From JALZHR01 sp036388475 (lineage in GTDB: Bacteria; Acidobacteriota; Blastocatellia; Pyrinomonadales; Pyrinomonadaceae), in contig DASVRT010000055.1 in NCBI GenBank assembly GCA_036388475.1, positions 1 through 64,000 on the forward strand: a DNA stretch of 64,000 nt, given 5' to 3'. The translations under genes and the position numbers were made by a program. Shown here in pieces: positions 8,457-17,178 of the stretch (the stretch's first letter is position 1; each line of letters begins with the position of its first letter). A model generated the notes under the pieces. That model saw nothing but the letters and a program-made list of their open reading frames with translations. It was not told where the DNA came from and did not search any database.

Positions 8457-9785
8457 TTATTTCTGAGTCGCCGCGCGCACCGGCGTGCCTTGTCCGGCGA
8501 TTATACGCCATTGTCCGTTCTGTCTGGTATAAACGTGTATAAATTTTGACCGGCTGAGAAGCGCGCCCGCGGCGGTTTTTCCGGTCAGTCTTCCGGTTAT
8601 CACCGCCGTGTTTTCAAAAACGCGCGCCCGCATTTCGTCGATGGTGAATTTAGTGTTCGGGTCGTCGAGCTTAAAAACCTCCATCAATCTTGCTTTATCG
8701 ACTTCGTATCCGCTCGCCGTGACGCCGCGAAAATCGTCGGCGTAAAGTTTATTCAAAAAATCCATATCGTGTTTCACAATCGCCGCGCTGCGTTTTTGCT
8801 CGATAATTAATAATTCCTGCGCTGCATCGACAACGCTTTTTTCCGGTTTGGCGGCGACGTCCAGATTCTGGTGCATAAATTCCAGCGCGCGCCCGATAAT
8901 CTCGCGCGAGCGTTCGTCGTCCGTCTGATTGTCGAAACCGTGAACGCCAGCCGGATGATTCATCACTTCGACGTTCGCGTTTTTTGACAAAGCCTCGCGG
9001 ATAAAACGGTCAATCGAATCGTTCATCGTCGGGATTTCGTCCCGACCGGCGCGGGCGATAAACAGCGGCGGAAGTTTCGCGGCGTTTTCGTCCAGATACG
9101 TAATCGGCGAAAATTTTCGAAGCGTTTCGGGCGTTTCGTTTTCCTGGTGCGCCTTCGATTGCCGCACGTCCAGAAAAGAGTAAAAAGCGACCAGGCAGCG
9201 AACGTATTCCGGCTTTTCGCGCATCGCGAGGCTCAGCATCGGACCGCCCGCCGAATACGAAGCCAAGCAAAGACGCTCTTTATCGACGCCGAGCGCGTCG
9301 CTGTTCGTGCGAACGTAATTTATCGCGTCGGCGACATCGGCGGCGGCTTCCGTGACGAGCGTTTTCGGAAATGCCAGCCGATGCGTGAAGGTTATGCCGA
9401 CGAAACCGGAAGCGGCGGCGAGTTTTCCCCACGAAACATAGACGCCCCAGTTTTTCGCATTATATTCGTCGCCCGCGCCGCCGTGAATAAAAATAATCGC
9501 CGGGCGCTTCTCGTTTTTTGCCGCGTCCGGCGGGGAATAAACGTCCATTTTCAGCGGCGGAGCAGCGGTTTCGGTCGTTTTGTAATTCAAATCTTTTTTG
9601 ACGACCACGCGCTCGGTTCCCGCGATTTTGTAAACGACGGGCGTGTTAACGATTTCCGCCATACTTTTGCGCGGCGCTGGCGGTGGCAATGTCGATTGTT
9701 TGTCCTGCGCCGCCGCGTCTTGCCAAAAAATATTTATAAACAAAATCGCGGTCCCGATAAGAAAAATTTTTCGCTTAATTTTCAT
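8457..9785 (-). CDS. Secreted alpha/beta hydrolase fused to a DUF4440 domain
   Basis: 442 residues from the second ATG at 9785, chosen because GGAG then lies 6 bases upstream rather than 3. A signal peptide (FLIGTAILFINIFWQDAAAQ) is followed by an esterase/dienelactone-hydrolase-like domain (about 75-310): FIHGGAG (oxyanion HGG), nucleophile Ser in LASYSAGGPM, an Asp in AGRDEIP and the catalytic His in GVHGFDN. The C-terminal 115 residues are a DUF4440/SnoaL-like domain (LLIIEQKRSAAIVKHDMDFL...YADDF.G...SG). Such a fusion suggests an extracytoplasmic esterase with an accessory ligand-binding domain. Substrate unknown. Confidence 0.8.
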   Translation of the reverse strand: MKIKRKIFLIGTAILFINIFWQDAAAQDKQSTLPPPAPRKSMAEIVNTPVVYKIAGTERVVVKKDLNYKTTETAAPPLKMDVYSPPDAAKNEKRPAIIFIHGGAGDEYNAKNWGVYVSWGKLAAASGFVGITFTHRLAFPKTLVTEAAADVADAINYVRTNSDALGVDKERLCLASYSAGGPMLSLAMREKPEYVRCLVAFYSFLDVRQSKAHQENETPETLRKFSPITYLDENAAKLPPLFIARAGRDEIPTMNDSIDRFIREALSKNANVEVMNHPAGVHGFDNQTDDERSREIIGRALEFMHQNLDVAAKPEKSVVDAAQELLIIEQKRSAAIVKHDMDFLNKLYADDFRGVTASGYEVDKARLMEVFKLDDPNTKFTIDEMRARVFENTAVITGRLTGKTAAGALLSRSKFIHVYTRQNGQWRIIAGQGTPVRAATQK

Positions 9786-9830
9786 CATATTCTCCAGTTT
9801 GGTAATTTATAAGAATTCGCCCGAATTTAT

Positions 9831-10286
9831 TTAATTCATAATCAGCGAAGCGTGCGAGGCGATAATCAGCCAATGCTTTTTTTTCTTCAGCACGTAGGTC
9901 ACGCGATACAATCGCGAAAACGATTCGTTGCCCGCGCGACCCTTGTATAAAACTTTTGTGTTGACGACTGCCGTATCGCCGTCAAATTGAATTCTGTCGT
10001 CCTCGTGCGTGCTGGATTCGATTTTGACATTAGTCGGCGCGCGGTAGCTTTTTAACACATCGGCTTTAGTCATAAGGCTGCCGTCGGCGTCGGTGTGAAG
10101 ATAATCCTCCGCATAAAGCACGTCAATCGTCCGCGCATCGCGTTTGATGCCGGCATCTGCCAGTCGTTCAATCGTTTCGATCACCTCGCGGCGTATTTTA
10201 TCCGCGATTTTTCCGCCCGAAGTTTGCCCGCTCGCCGTCAGCGCGAATAATAAAACGATGATTAAAGTAAAAATTAGTTTGTTCAT
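9831..10286 (-). CDS. Secreted DUF4440/SnoaL-like protein
   Basis: 151 residues starting at the ATG at 10286; the frame is open nine codons further upstream, but only this start gives a proper signal peptide (MNKLIFTLIIVLLFALTASG). The mature part is a single NTF2-like domain: IERLADAGIKRDARTIDVLYAEDYLHTDADGS, then a strand-rich half ending KKKKHWLIIASHASLI. Closely related in layout to the C-terminal domain of the upstream esterase and to the gene at 5287-6219. The gene sits between the esterase and the SMP-30-type propeller on the same strand with gaps of about 40 bp, so it may be co-transcribed with them. Confidence 0.7.
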   Translation of the reverse strand: MNKLIFTLIIVLLFALTASGQTSGGKIADKIRREVIETIERLADAGIKRDARTIDVLYAEDYLHTDADGSLMTKADVLKSYRAPTNVKIESSTHEDDRIQFDGDTAVVNTKVLYKGRAGNESFSRLYRVTYVLKKKKHWLIIASHASLIMN

Positions 10287-10322
10287 ACGAGTCTGCACAT
10301 TTATTAACGTCAAGCCCGACGT

Positions 10323-11651
10323 TTATGGTTTCCGCAAATCCAGTTTCAGAATCGTCACGTTTTGAAGCTTTTCCGGCGGCGGAAGCTTTCCGTTTTCGTC
10401 AAAGCTGCGAAGCTGGCTGTTGGCGAGGTAATAAAAATTTCCGCCGTCGAGCGCGCCGGTCGTCGGAACACGGTAAAGCGGGTGATTTGATTCGAGAATG
10501 TCGGCGCGCATCGCGCGGTCGCCGCTTGCGTTCAAATAAAATCGCACGACGCGGTTCGGCGACTCGAAGTTTTGTATCGCCACGAGGCTGTTTTCGTAAA
10601 AATACAAACCGTCGATGCCCGGCAGAGCGATTGTTTCGGCGTGCGCGAGCGGCGCGGATTTTCCGGTTTTCGTCTCGATGACCGAAACGCCGTTTAAAGT
10701 GGCGACGTAAAGCCGGCTTTCGTCTTTTGATAAAGCGATTCCGTTCGGATAGCTGTAAGGCTCCAGGCTGACGAAATTTTCCAGCTCGCCGCTATCGCCG
10801 CGCAGAATGTGAACGACGCTCGACAGGCTGTCGGTGATAAAAAGGTCGCCGTTGCGCGCGATAACCAAATCATTCAGCAGATGCGGTCGCGGCTGGTTGG
10901 AAAGCTCGTATTTTCTGATTAATTTTCCGGTTTTCAAATCGTATCGGTGCAGCATTCCGAAGCCTTCGCGCGTTTTATCGAAATTTTTCATCTCCGGCGA
11001 AATATTATTTAAAACCCACAAAACCCGGCGCGCGGCATCGACTTTGATTCCGACCACCGCGCCGAGATTGTCCTCAGCTTCCGCAACAAAATCGCTCGCC
11101 TTGCCGCGGCGGTCTATTTTGACGATTTTTCGCTTGTAAAAACTGCCGGCGTAAAAATTCCCGCCGGTCGCATCGAAAGCGACGCTTTCCGGTATCAAAT
11201 CCGGCTCGAAAATTGTCGCCGCCGTTCGGCTTTTGACTTGCGGCGCTTTCATCTTATCGATGAGCTTTCTAATGCCCGCGTATTCGCGCGCCTCGCGCAG
11301 AAACAAAAAATCCTCGCCCGCGACGGCTTCGGCTCCGAAACCGAGTTCCAGAGTTTTTTCGAGCCATTTCACCGCTTCCGTTTTATTGCCGGTCAGGCTG
11401 TAGGCGCGGGCGACGTTGTAAAAAAGCGTCGGGTGATTTGCCGGACCCGTTTCCGCGGCTTTCCGCGAGCTTTCGAGAAACGCGGCGTAATTCTTATTTT
11501 TATACGCCGCCAGCGACTGCTGCCAGAAATACTGCCAGGGGTAACGGCGCTCGGTTTGCGCCGTAAAGCCTGAATTCAGGTTGAGCAGTAAAAAAAACGC
11601 TGCCAGGGCGATACGTTTTCGGCTCGCTTTCGTGCAATCATTTTTCGTCAT
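10323..11651 (-). CDS. Secreted TPR plus SMP-30/NHL-like beta-propeller protein
   Basis: 442 residues. A signal-peptide-like N-terminus (LAAFFLLLNLNSGFTAQ) is followed by two or three TPR units (about 35-125: YAAFLESSRKAAETGPANHPTLFYNVARAYSLTGNKTEAVKWLEKTLELG). Residues 145-440 form a six-bladed propeller of the SMP-30/gluconolactonase type: PESVAFDATGGNFYAGSFYKRKIVKID, LNDLVIARNGDLFITDS, PNGIALSKDESRLYVAT. These asparagines and acids are where SMP-30 relatives hold their metal ion. Possibly a lactonase or a binding protein; the enzymatic role is inference. Starts 37 bp upstream of the 9831-10286 gene. Confidence 0.75.
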   Translation of the reverse strand: MTKNDCTKASRKRIALAAFFLLLNLNSGFTAQTERRYPWQYFWQQSLAAYKNKNYAAFLESSRKAAETGPANHPTLFYNVARAYSLTGNKTEAVKWLEKTLELGFGAEAVAGEDFLFLREAREYAGIRKLIDKMKAPQVKSRTAATIFEPDLIPESVAFDATGGNFYAGSFYKRKIVKIDRRGKASDFVAEAEDNLGAVVGIKVDAARRVLWVLNNISPEMKNFDKTREGFGMLHRYDLKTGKLIRKYELSNQPRPHLLNDLVIARNGDLFITDSLSSVVHILRGDSGELENFVSLEPYSYPNGIALSKDESRLYVATLNGVSVIETKTGKSAPLAHAETIALPGIDGLYFYENSLVAIQNFESPNRVVRFYLNASGDRAMRADILESNHPLYRVPTTGALDGGNFYYLANSQLRSFDENGKLPPPEKLQNVTILKLDLRKP

Positions 11652-11800
11652 AATGTCCGGCTCAAATTATTCGTTTGTTTAAACGGGAAGGGAAATGATT
11701 TTATTCGAGCGGCAGTATTTCGGGACGAAACTGCAATATCGAGGTTTGAATTCAAGCTAATTTATTTTCGGGATGGCGCGCGGACTTAGGCTTGTTCCGA

Positions 11801-12397
11801 CTAATTTCCTACACCGCCGACCGCGCTGAATTTCCTGCGAAATCTCTCATCGTGACCCGACATCAGGCGCTGCCGGCACAACCAGGCGTGAGTCAGTTCG
11901 TGCTTCAGGAGATTGATAAGTTGTTTTCGATTGGTTTTTTGATAGAAAGTTTTCTTGACAAAGATGGTTGGAAGCTCGTGATTATAACAATGCGTGTAAG
12001 CGGCGCCTTTTTCAGTATTGGTCCCTGATTTTAGAAACGGTTCATCCGTAAGACGGATAGAAACCGGCGGCATATTATCGAATAAAGATAATAAAGCGTC
12101 GGCTTCAGCCTGAAGATTATCATCAGCATCGAAACGGTCGTCGGAGACGGAAATTATCGGTTTTTCGTTGACCGGCTGATTCGGCGTCAGATTTGACAGG
12201 ATTACCATTAATAACAGCCACTTAACACCGGCGAAATTGAAATTTACTATCAGCGAAGCCAGCCTGAACATTTTCCGGTTACTGCCGTCAGAAGTTTTTC
12301 CGGTATAAGACCGTACCAGCATTGACGCCGGAGTCAACAAAAACCAATTAACCGCCATTAATAACAGAGCCAGATGGAAAATGGTCAAAATTGTCAT
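11801..12397 (-). CDS. Membrane-anchored SprT-like zinc metalloprotease candidate
   Basis: 198 residues. Two hydrophobic segments (about 1-24 and 46-68) precede a soluble domain. Near the C-terminus are LLKHELTHAWL (an HExxH zinc motif) and, 12 residues on, GHDERFRRKF, which corresponds to the third zinc ligand region of SprT/Spartan-like proteases (H...G..F). SprT proteins are normally cytosolic; the membrane anchor here is unusual. No strong Shine-Dalgarno is visible. The 330 bp upstream contains a 21-bp repeat array. It could alternatively be a degenerate M48/M56-type peptidase. Confidence 0.55.
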   Translation of the reverse strand: MTILTIFHLALLLMAVNWFLLTPASMLVRSYTGKTSDGSNRKMFRLASLIVNFNFAGVKWLLLMVILSNLTPNQPVNEKPIISVSDDRFDADDNLQAEADALLSLFDNMPPVSIRLTDEPFLKSGTNTEKGAAYTHCYNHELPTIFVKKTFYQKTNRKQLINLLKHELTHAWLCRQRLMSGHDERFRRKFSAVGGVGN

Positions 12398-12599
12398 CGC
12401 TTAACCGGATTATACAAATTAAATAGTGTAAGTAACAATTTTTTAATGCGGCAGGCGATTAAAGGTGATGCGCTTGATTCCGTTTTCCAGACTGACCAGT
12501 AATTTTTCAGAGCGATTTTCCATAAATTTGTCCTTTAAATGTTAAATAAGCGCGGTTTTTGCCGGTTATCCCGAAAAAAAATATCTCGCCGCGCGCCGG

Positions 12600-12725
12600 C
12601 AGAATGATTCTGCCGGCGCGACGAATCGCTCGTTTACTATGCGAGACGCTTCGTTTACTCCACAAAATGATTTTGCCGCTTCCACGAATGATTCGACTGC
12701 TTCACAAAATCATTACGGGAATTAT
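12600..12725. repeat. 21-bp-period array 1 (six units)
   Basis: Six consecutive 21-bp units start at 12600, 12621, 12642, 12663, 12684 and 12705. Each opens with a small palindrome: CAGAATGATTCTG, CGAATCGCTCG, CGAGACGCTTCG, CAAAATGATTTTG, CGAATGATTCG, CAAAATCATTACG. The arms change together from unit to unit while the period is kept. The first unit extends leftward into a perfect 27-base hairpin (12593-12619, arms of 13). The array fills the gap between the SprT-like gene and the HMG-CoA reductase gene and ends at the latter's stop codon. It shares period and design, but not sequence, with arrays at 28.1, 33.6 and 59.1 kb. Confidence 0.75.
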
Positions 12726-13909
12726 CAGGGACGATTGCGCCCGTACCGCTCGTGGCTGGAAACCCATTCGTCGGCAATGACGGCTGTACCGAGCGATAAT
12801 TCGCCGCACAGCACGGTCGCCGCGACGATTTCGGCAAATTTTCGCGCGCGGTCTCTGCCGTAGCAATCCATCATTTCCAGACATTCGCGCTGTGTCGGCA
12901 AGCCGGTTCCGCCGCCGTATGTGGCGACGATTAAAGACGGAATCGTAATCGAATAATAATAATCGCCGCCGGGCGTGATTTCTCCGTAAACCGCCGCCGC
13001 CGAAGATTCGGCGACATTCGCCGCATCCTGCCCGCAGGCGATAAATATCGCCGTAATGCCGTTTGCCGAATGCGCGCCGTTATTATTGACGCCGGAAAGA
13101 TAACCGCCGAGCTGACTCGTCAAACGCGCGCGAAAAATTTCTTCGACGCCGACGTGCATTATTTCTCTTAAAGCGGCGGCGGGAATCGTCGCTTCGGCAA
13201 TCACTTTTTTGCCGCGCGTGTGCAGAGTGTTGACCCACGAAGTTTTTTTATCGGTGGCAAAGCTGCCTTCGAGCTGGTAGCGTTCGATGTCCGGATAAAC
13301 CGACATAATCCAATCGCACGCCGCTTTCGTCGCTTTCCCGACCATATTTTGCCCGGCGGCATCGCCCGTCGTGTAATTAAAACGGAGGTATAGAAAACGG
13401 CTCGCCGGAAACTGCTGGATGTCGCGCAGCTTGCCGGTCGAGGTCGTCGCTTCGGCGCGCATCTTGATTTCCGCAAAATTTTCTTTGACCCAGATGCCGA
13501 AATCTCTCGCCGCGCGCGCCGATTTGAAAACGAAAACCGGCGCGCGCTGCATCGCATCGTCAACGACGGTGGTCGTCACGCCGCCCGATTCGCGAAGCAG
13601 TTTCATCCCGCGATTGTAGCTGGCGACGAGCGTTCCTTCGGTCGCGGCGAGCGGCACGAAAAATTCGCCTCTCGCGTATTCCCCGTTGACAAGAAGCGGT
13701 CCGGCTAAGCCAATCGGCACTTGCGCGACGCCGATAAAATTTTCGATGTTGCCGGGCAGAATCGTCGGCTCAATCGAAAATTGCCCGACGTGATTAAGCT
13801 CTACGCCCGTTTGTGCGGCGAGAAATTTCCGGCGCGCCTCAGCCATTTCGCGCGAATAATCGTTTTCGGGCGAGCGGGGAATTTTATTCTGCTTTGAATT
13901 GTCCTTCAT
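12725..13909 (-). CDS. Hydroxymethylglutaryl-CoA reductase, class I-like
   Basis: 394 residues. It reduces HMG-CoA to mevalonate with NAD(P)H. Family motifs are all present: ENFIGVAQVPIGLAGPL (substrate binding), AATEGTLVASYNRG with the catalytic Glu, GDAAGQNMVGKAT (the DAMGMNM cofactor-binding region), the catalytic Lys region KTSWVN, GQDAANVAESS with the catalytic Asp, and a C-terminal SSHERYGRN carrying the catalytic His. The EGTLVAS and C-terminal signatures are those of class I enzymes. The next gene upstream on the same strand is an MFS transporter ending 21 bp before this start. No other mevalonate-pathway gene is in the window. Confidence 0.9.
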   Translation of the reverse strand: MKDNSKQNKIPRSPENDYSREMAEARRKFLAAQTGVELNHVGQFSIEPTILPGNIENFIGVAQVPIGLAGPLLVNGEYARGEFFVPLAATEGTLVASYNRGMKLLRESGGVTTTVVDDAMQRAPVFVFKSARAARDFGIWVKENFAEIKMRAEATTSTGKLRDIQQFPASRFLYLRFNYTTGDAAGQNMVGKATKAACDWIMSVYPDIERYQLEGSFATDKKTSWVNTLHTRGKKVIAEATIPAAALREIMHVGVEEIFRARLTSQLGGYLSGVNNNGAHSANGITAIFIACGQDAANVAESSAAAVYGEITPGGDYYYSITIPSLIVATYGGGTGLPTQRECLEMMDCYGRDRARKFAEIVAATVLCGELSLGTAVIADEWVSSHERYGRNRP

Positions 13910-13929
13910 TATTGTGTTGCAAAATTGTT

Positions 13930-15264
13930 CTATTTAGCCGTAAACGATTCGCGCATCCAGCTTTGCAGTTTTTCGATTTCTTTGCCGACCGTGCGCGAGG
14001 CGGCAAACATCACGAACGTCAGTAAAATGCTCAGAACCGGAATTATATACATCGCCGAATGCAGCCCGGCGGCGCGAAACGGTTCTAAAGATTGCTGTGT
14101 GAAAACCGCCACGCCCGCGTTTTGCGCCGCCTGCTGCGTGAAATAATCGCTGATTAAACCGATGGCGTAAGGACCGAGCGACGCGCCCAGAAGATACATC
14201 GCCATAAAATAAAGCGACATTGCCGTGCCGCGCAAACCCGGCTCGATGACGTCCTGAATGGTCGAATAAACGGTCGAATAATAGAAATACATCAGCGCGC
14301 AGCCGACGCCCATCAAAACTAAAAAGCCCGTAAAATCGCCGTTCGGTCTGCCCAGCGCGAGCACGATAAACGGAACCGAGCCTAAAATTGCGAACGTTCC
14401 GACGAGCATCCGACCGTCTTTGCGGCGCTTCATCGCGGCGTCGCCGATAAAGCCGCCCAAAAGAAGTCCGGGCGCGCCGAGCAAGCCGTAAATTATCATC
14501 GAAACGAAATTTGCCGTTTGAATGTCAGCGCCGTGATAGCGCATCAGAAACGGCGTGATAAACGCGCCGATGGCATACATATTGAAATTGTGCAGCGCGC
14601 CCGACGCAATCAGCCAGAGCATCGTCGGCGAAGAAAGAACTAGTTTGTAGGGCGAGCCTTCGCGCCGCTCGGTTCCGATATTGTGCGTTTCGGTCGCGCC
14701 GCGCAGGGGTTCTTTTATAAATAACGCCGCAATCGCGCAGAGAATTCCCGGAATCCCCGCGACCAGAAACGCCGCGCGCCAGCCGTATTGACGCGCCACG
14801 ATTCCGCTGACCGCGAAGCTCAAAGCCACGCCGACCGGAAGCCCGAGCATAAAAATCGAAAGCGCTTTGGCGCGTTTACTCGCCGGAAACAAATCGCCGA
14901 TAAGCGAGGTCGCCGCCGGCGCGCACGAGGCTTCGCCGACGCCGACGCCGAGCCGCAAAAGGAAAATCTGCCAGAAATTTGTCGCGACGCCGGAAGCCGC
15001 CGTCATCAGGCTCCAGACGAAAACGCCGATGGAAAGTATTCCTTTGCGCTGATGTTTATCCGCCAGTCGTCCCAAAGGCACGCCGACAAAAGCGTAAAGC
15101 AAAGTAAAAGCCGTGCCGAGCGCGCCCAGAGACGCGTCGCTCAAACCGAACTCTTTGCGAATCGGTTCGCCGACCGCGCCCAGAATCTGCCGGTCGAAAA
15201 AATTCATCGCGTTGATGGCGAACAAAACCCAGAGGGCAAACCAAACGGCTTGTTTTTTCTCCAT
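13930..15264 (-). CDS. MFS transporter (spinster/ExuT-like)
   Basis: 444 residues with 12 predicted membrane helices. The MFS loop 2-3 signature G.PLGRLADKHQRKGIL is at about residues 60-80, and NFFDRQILGAVGEPIRKEFGLSD in helix 1 is typical of spinster-like and sugar-acid/organic-anion transporters. A second half begins near residue 230 (LIASGALHNFNMYAIGAFITPFLMRYHG). A weak AAGAG site lies before the ATG. It lies between HMG-CoA reductase and the dehydratase-like gene on the same strand, so it may export or import an acid linked to that metabolism; the substrate is unknown. Confidence 0.88.
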   Translation of the reverse strand: MEKKQAVWFALWVLFAINAMNFFDRQILGAVGEPIRKEFGLSDASLGALGTAFTLLYAFVGVPLGRLADKHQRKGILSIGVFVWSLMTAASGVATNFWQIFLLRLGVGVGEASCAPAATSLIGDLFPASKRAKALSIFMLGLPVGVALSFAVSGIVARQYGWRAAFLVAGIPGILCAIAALFIKEPLRGATETHNIGTERREGSPYKLVLSSPTMLWLIASGALHNFNMYAIGAFITPFLMRYHGADIQTANFVSMIIYGLLGAPGLLLGGFIGDAAMKRRKDGRMLVGTFAILGSVPFIVLALGRPNGDFTGFLVLMGVGCALMYFYYSTVYSTIQDVIEPGLRGTAMSLYFMAMYLLGASLGPYAIGLISDYFTQQAAQNAGVAVFTQQSLEPFRAAGLHSAMYIIPVLSILLTFVMFAASRTVGKEIEKLQSWMRESFTAK

Positions 15265-15290
15265 AAATTAACACTCTTATTTAGCTGTTA

Positions 15291-15476
15291 TTAAAAGTCT
15301 TCAAAATCATTCCTGTCGGAGAACTCTACAAAAATCCATTGTCCGTTAATGATTTTGTAAGCGCCAAAACAGCCGAAACAGATTCCTAAGAATACCCGTT
15401 TACCTGCTTCAAATCCGCCGAACCCTCCGCTTACAAGCTTTCTCTGTTTGCAGTTCGGGCATTTTCTCGCAGACAT
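15291..15476 (-). CDS. Small zinc-ribbon-like protein
   Basis: 61 residues from the ATG at 15476. It begins MSARKCPNCKQRKL and later has CFGCFGAYK, so two CxxC pairs about 25 residues apart could bind one zinc ion. The rest is aromatic and acidic (FVEFSDRNDFEDF). An in-frame upstream start (15521) would overlap no neighbour but adds a less plausible hydrophobic stretch. It sits between the MFS gene (26 bp) and the dehydratase-like gene (50 bp), same strand. Function unknown; it could be a spurious frame, but the CxxC spacing argues for a real product. Confidence 0.5.
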   Translation of the reverse strand: MSARKCPNCKQRKLVSGGFGGFEAGKRVFLGICFGCFGAYKIINGQWIFVEFSDRNDFEDF

Positions 15477-15526
15477 AAATATAATAAGCCGCGAAGTCAA
15501 ATTTGAAATGAGCTTTAACATTTACA

Positions 15527-17068
15527 TCAAACGTTTGTATCGAAAACTTTGCCGAAATAATCGGAAATTTCCGTCGTCAGTTGCTCGCGTTTTCGTTCTT
15601 CGATGCCGGCTAATTCTTTTGCCAGATGCTTTTTGAATTCGAGCTGCATCTGGCGGGCGATTTGGACTCGCTGGGCTTGCGGCGAACCGGCGCCGTGCAT
15701 ACTTTCGGTTAAATATCCGACGGCGTTTCTGCCCAGCGTCATATTCTCGATAAGCCGCAAAATCCGCATTCGATGCTCGGTCGAAACGTCGGCGCGTCCT
15801 TTCAGATATTTTTGCAGCAGATGACCGACTTCTTCGCTGCGAAAATCACGTTCGGAAGGCATCGTGACCATCAAGCCGCCCGCCAAATCCTGCGCCAGCC
15901 GCCCGATTTCATAAGGCATTTTCGTGACGTGATGCTTGCAGACGTTTGCCAGCATTTCGTCGTTGATATAGGCGCCGGATTTGGTCGGTTTCGATTGATA
16001 GCTGGATGCGATTCCGGCGGCGTAAATCGTTTCGTTTAAGTGAGTCATTTCGACGAGCTTGTCCTTGATATGCGAAGCTTTTTCGACGCCGTTGTATTCG
16101 GCGATTTGCGCCGCCGCGCCGATTATCACGTCGCCCAGACCGCTTTTGCAGACGTAAGAGCGGCGATGATAAGTCGTAAATCTTTCGACCAGCATCGCGG
16201 CGAATTCCGTTTCGCCGTCCATAAAAATCAACTCGTTCGGAATAAAAACGCGGTCGAAAATTATCATCGCTTCCTGTCCGCCGAAATTCGCGTTTCCGAC
16301 GTCAATCTCGCCGCCTTCCATCGAGCGCGTGTCGCAGGATTGCCGCCCGTAAATATACGTGATGCCCGTCGCGTCGACCGGAATCGCGCCGACAATCGCG
16401 TATGCTTTGTCGTTTTCGGTCAGGCGGATGGTCGGCATAATAATCAGCCAATGCGAATTCAAACAACCCGTCTGATGCGCTTTCGCGCCCGAAACGTAAA
16501 CGCCTTCGCCCGTGCGTTCGACGACGTGGACGAACAAATCCGGGTCGGCTTGCTCGTGCGGCGCGAGGCTTCGGTCGCCTTTCACATCGGTCATCGCGCC
16601 GCCGATAACGAGGTTTTTTCGCTGAACTTCGGCGATAAAATCTTTCAAGCGCGCGTGATATTCGCTTTCGTATTTTTCGTCGATTTCAAAAGTCGTCGAA
16701 TAAAGCGAATTGAGCGCGTCCATTCCGACGCAGCGTTGAAAACAGGTTCCGGTCAATTGCCCGAGACGCCGCTGCATTTTGTTTTGCAGCACGACGTCGT
16801 CGCGGCTCGTCGTAATGTGCAGAAAACGATTGACGTGCTCGTTTGTCAACGGCGAGACGGCGCTCGCCAGTTCCGGCTCGCGCTCCGCCAAATCGTAAGT
16901 TTCGGCGACCGCGTTGATGCTCGGGCGAATCATCGGATGGTCAACCGTCTCCGCGACCAGCTCGCCGAACAGATAGACTTTCAGCTTCCGATTGCGCAGG
17001 GAATTTATGTAATCTTCGCTCGTTTTAATCAGCGTATCGACGCCCGATTTAATAATTGAACTGCTCAT
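15527..17068 (-). CDS. 4-hydroxybutyryl-CoA dehydratase-like / 4-HPA 3-hydroxylase family flavoprotein
   Basis: 513 residues, full length for the HpaB/AbfD family. Family blocks are clear: HPMIRPSINAVAETYDLA near the start, GVYVSGAKAHQTGCLNSHW in the middle beta domain, and a helical C-terminal half. The distinguishing feature is the set of iron-sulfur ligand positions used by 4-hydroxybutyryl-CoA dehydratase: GTCFQRCVGMDA (C-x3-C) and YHRRSYVCKSG (His then Cys). In the clostridial enzyme these bind a [4Fe-4S] cluster; monooxygenases of the family lack it. From memory the His-Cys gap in the reference enzyme is one residue longer. It could act on 4-hydroxybutyryl-CoA or another hydroxyacyl-CoA. 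Transcribed away from a TetR gene with two palindromes between them. Confidence 0.75.
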   Translation of the reverse strand: MSSSIIKSGVDTLIKTSEDYINSLRNRKLKVYLFGELVAETVDHPMIRPSINAVAETYDLAEREPELASAVSPLTNEHVNRFLHITTSRDDVVLQNKMQRRLGQLTGTCFQRCVGMDALNSLYSTTFEIDEKYESEYHARLKDFIAEVQRKNLVIGGAMTDVKGDRSLAPHEQADPDLFVHVVERTGEGVYVSGAKAHQTGCLNSHWLIIMPTIRLTENDKAYAIVGAIPVDATGITYIYGRQSCDTRSMEGGEIDVGNANFGGQEAMIIFDRVFIPNELIFMDGETEFAAMLVERFTTYHRRSYVCKSGLGDVIIGAAAQIAEYNGVEKASHIKDKLVEMTHLNETIYAAGIASSYQSKPTKSGAYINDEMLANVCKHHVTKMPYEIGRLAQDLAGGLMVTMPSERDFRSEEVGHLLQKYLKGRADVSTEHRMRILRLIENMTLGRNAVGYLTESMHGAGSPQAQRVQIARQMQLEFKKHLAKELAGIEERKREQLTTEISDYFGKVFDTNV

Positions 17069-17123
17069 ATCTTAGATTATTCCGCAAATTTCCGAAGCAA
17101 AATTACCGGAAAGAGTCTCGATA

Positions 17124-17142
17124 AAATTGGTAAGACCAATTT
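17124..17142. promoter_or_regulatory. Palindromic operator candidate upstream of the dehydratase-like gene
   Basis: AAATTGGT (17124-17131) and ACCAATTT (17135-17142) form a perfect 8-bp dyad around AAG, 56 bp upstream of the dehydratase-like start and inside the divergent intergenic region with a TetR gene. Size and symmetry suit a dimeric repressor such as TetR. Inference only. Confidence 0.5.
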
Positions 17143-17178
17143 GCTTCAAACGTTTGCGGGTTTACTTCAAAAAATATC

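Noticed and set aside
15527..17068. Plain 4-hydroxyphenylacetate 3-monooxygenase
   Set aside because: The conserved C-x3-C and His/Cys positions point to the iron-sulfur dehydratase branch, though the substrate remains open.
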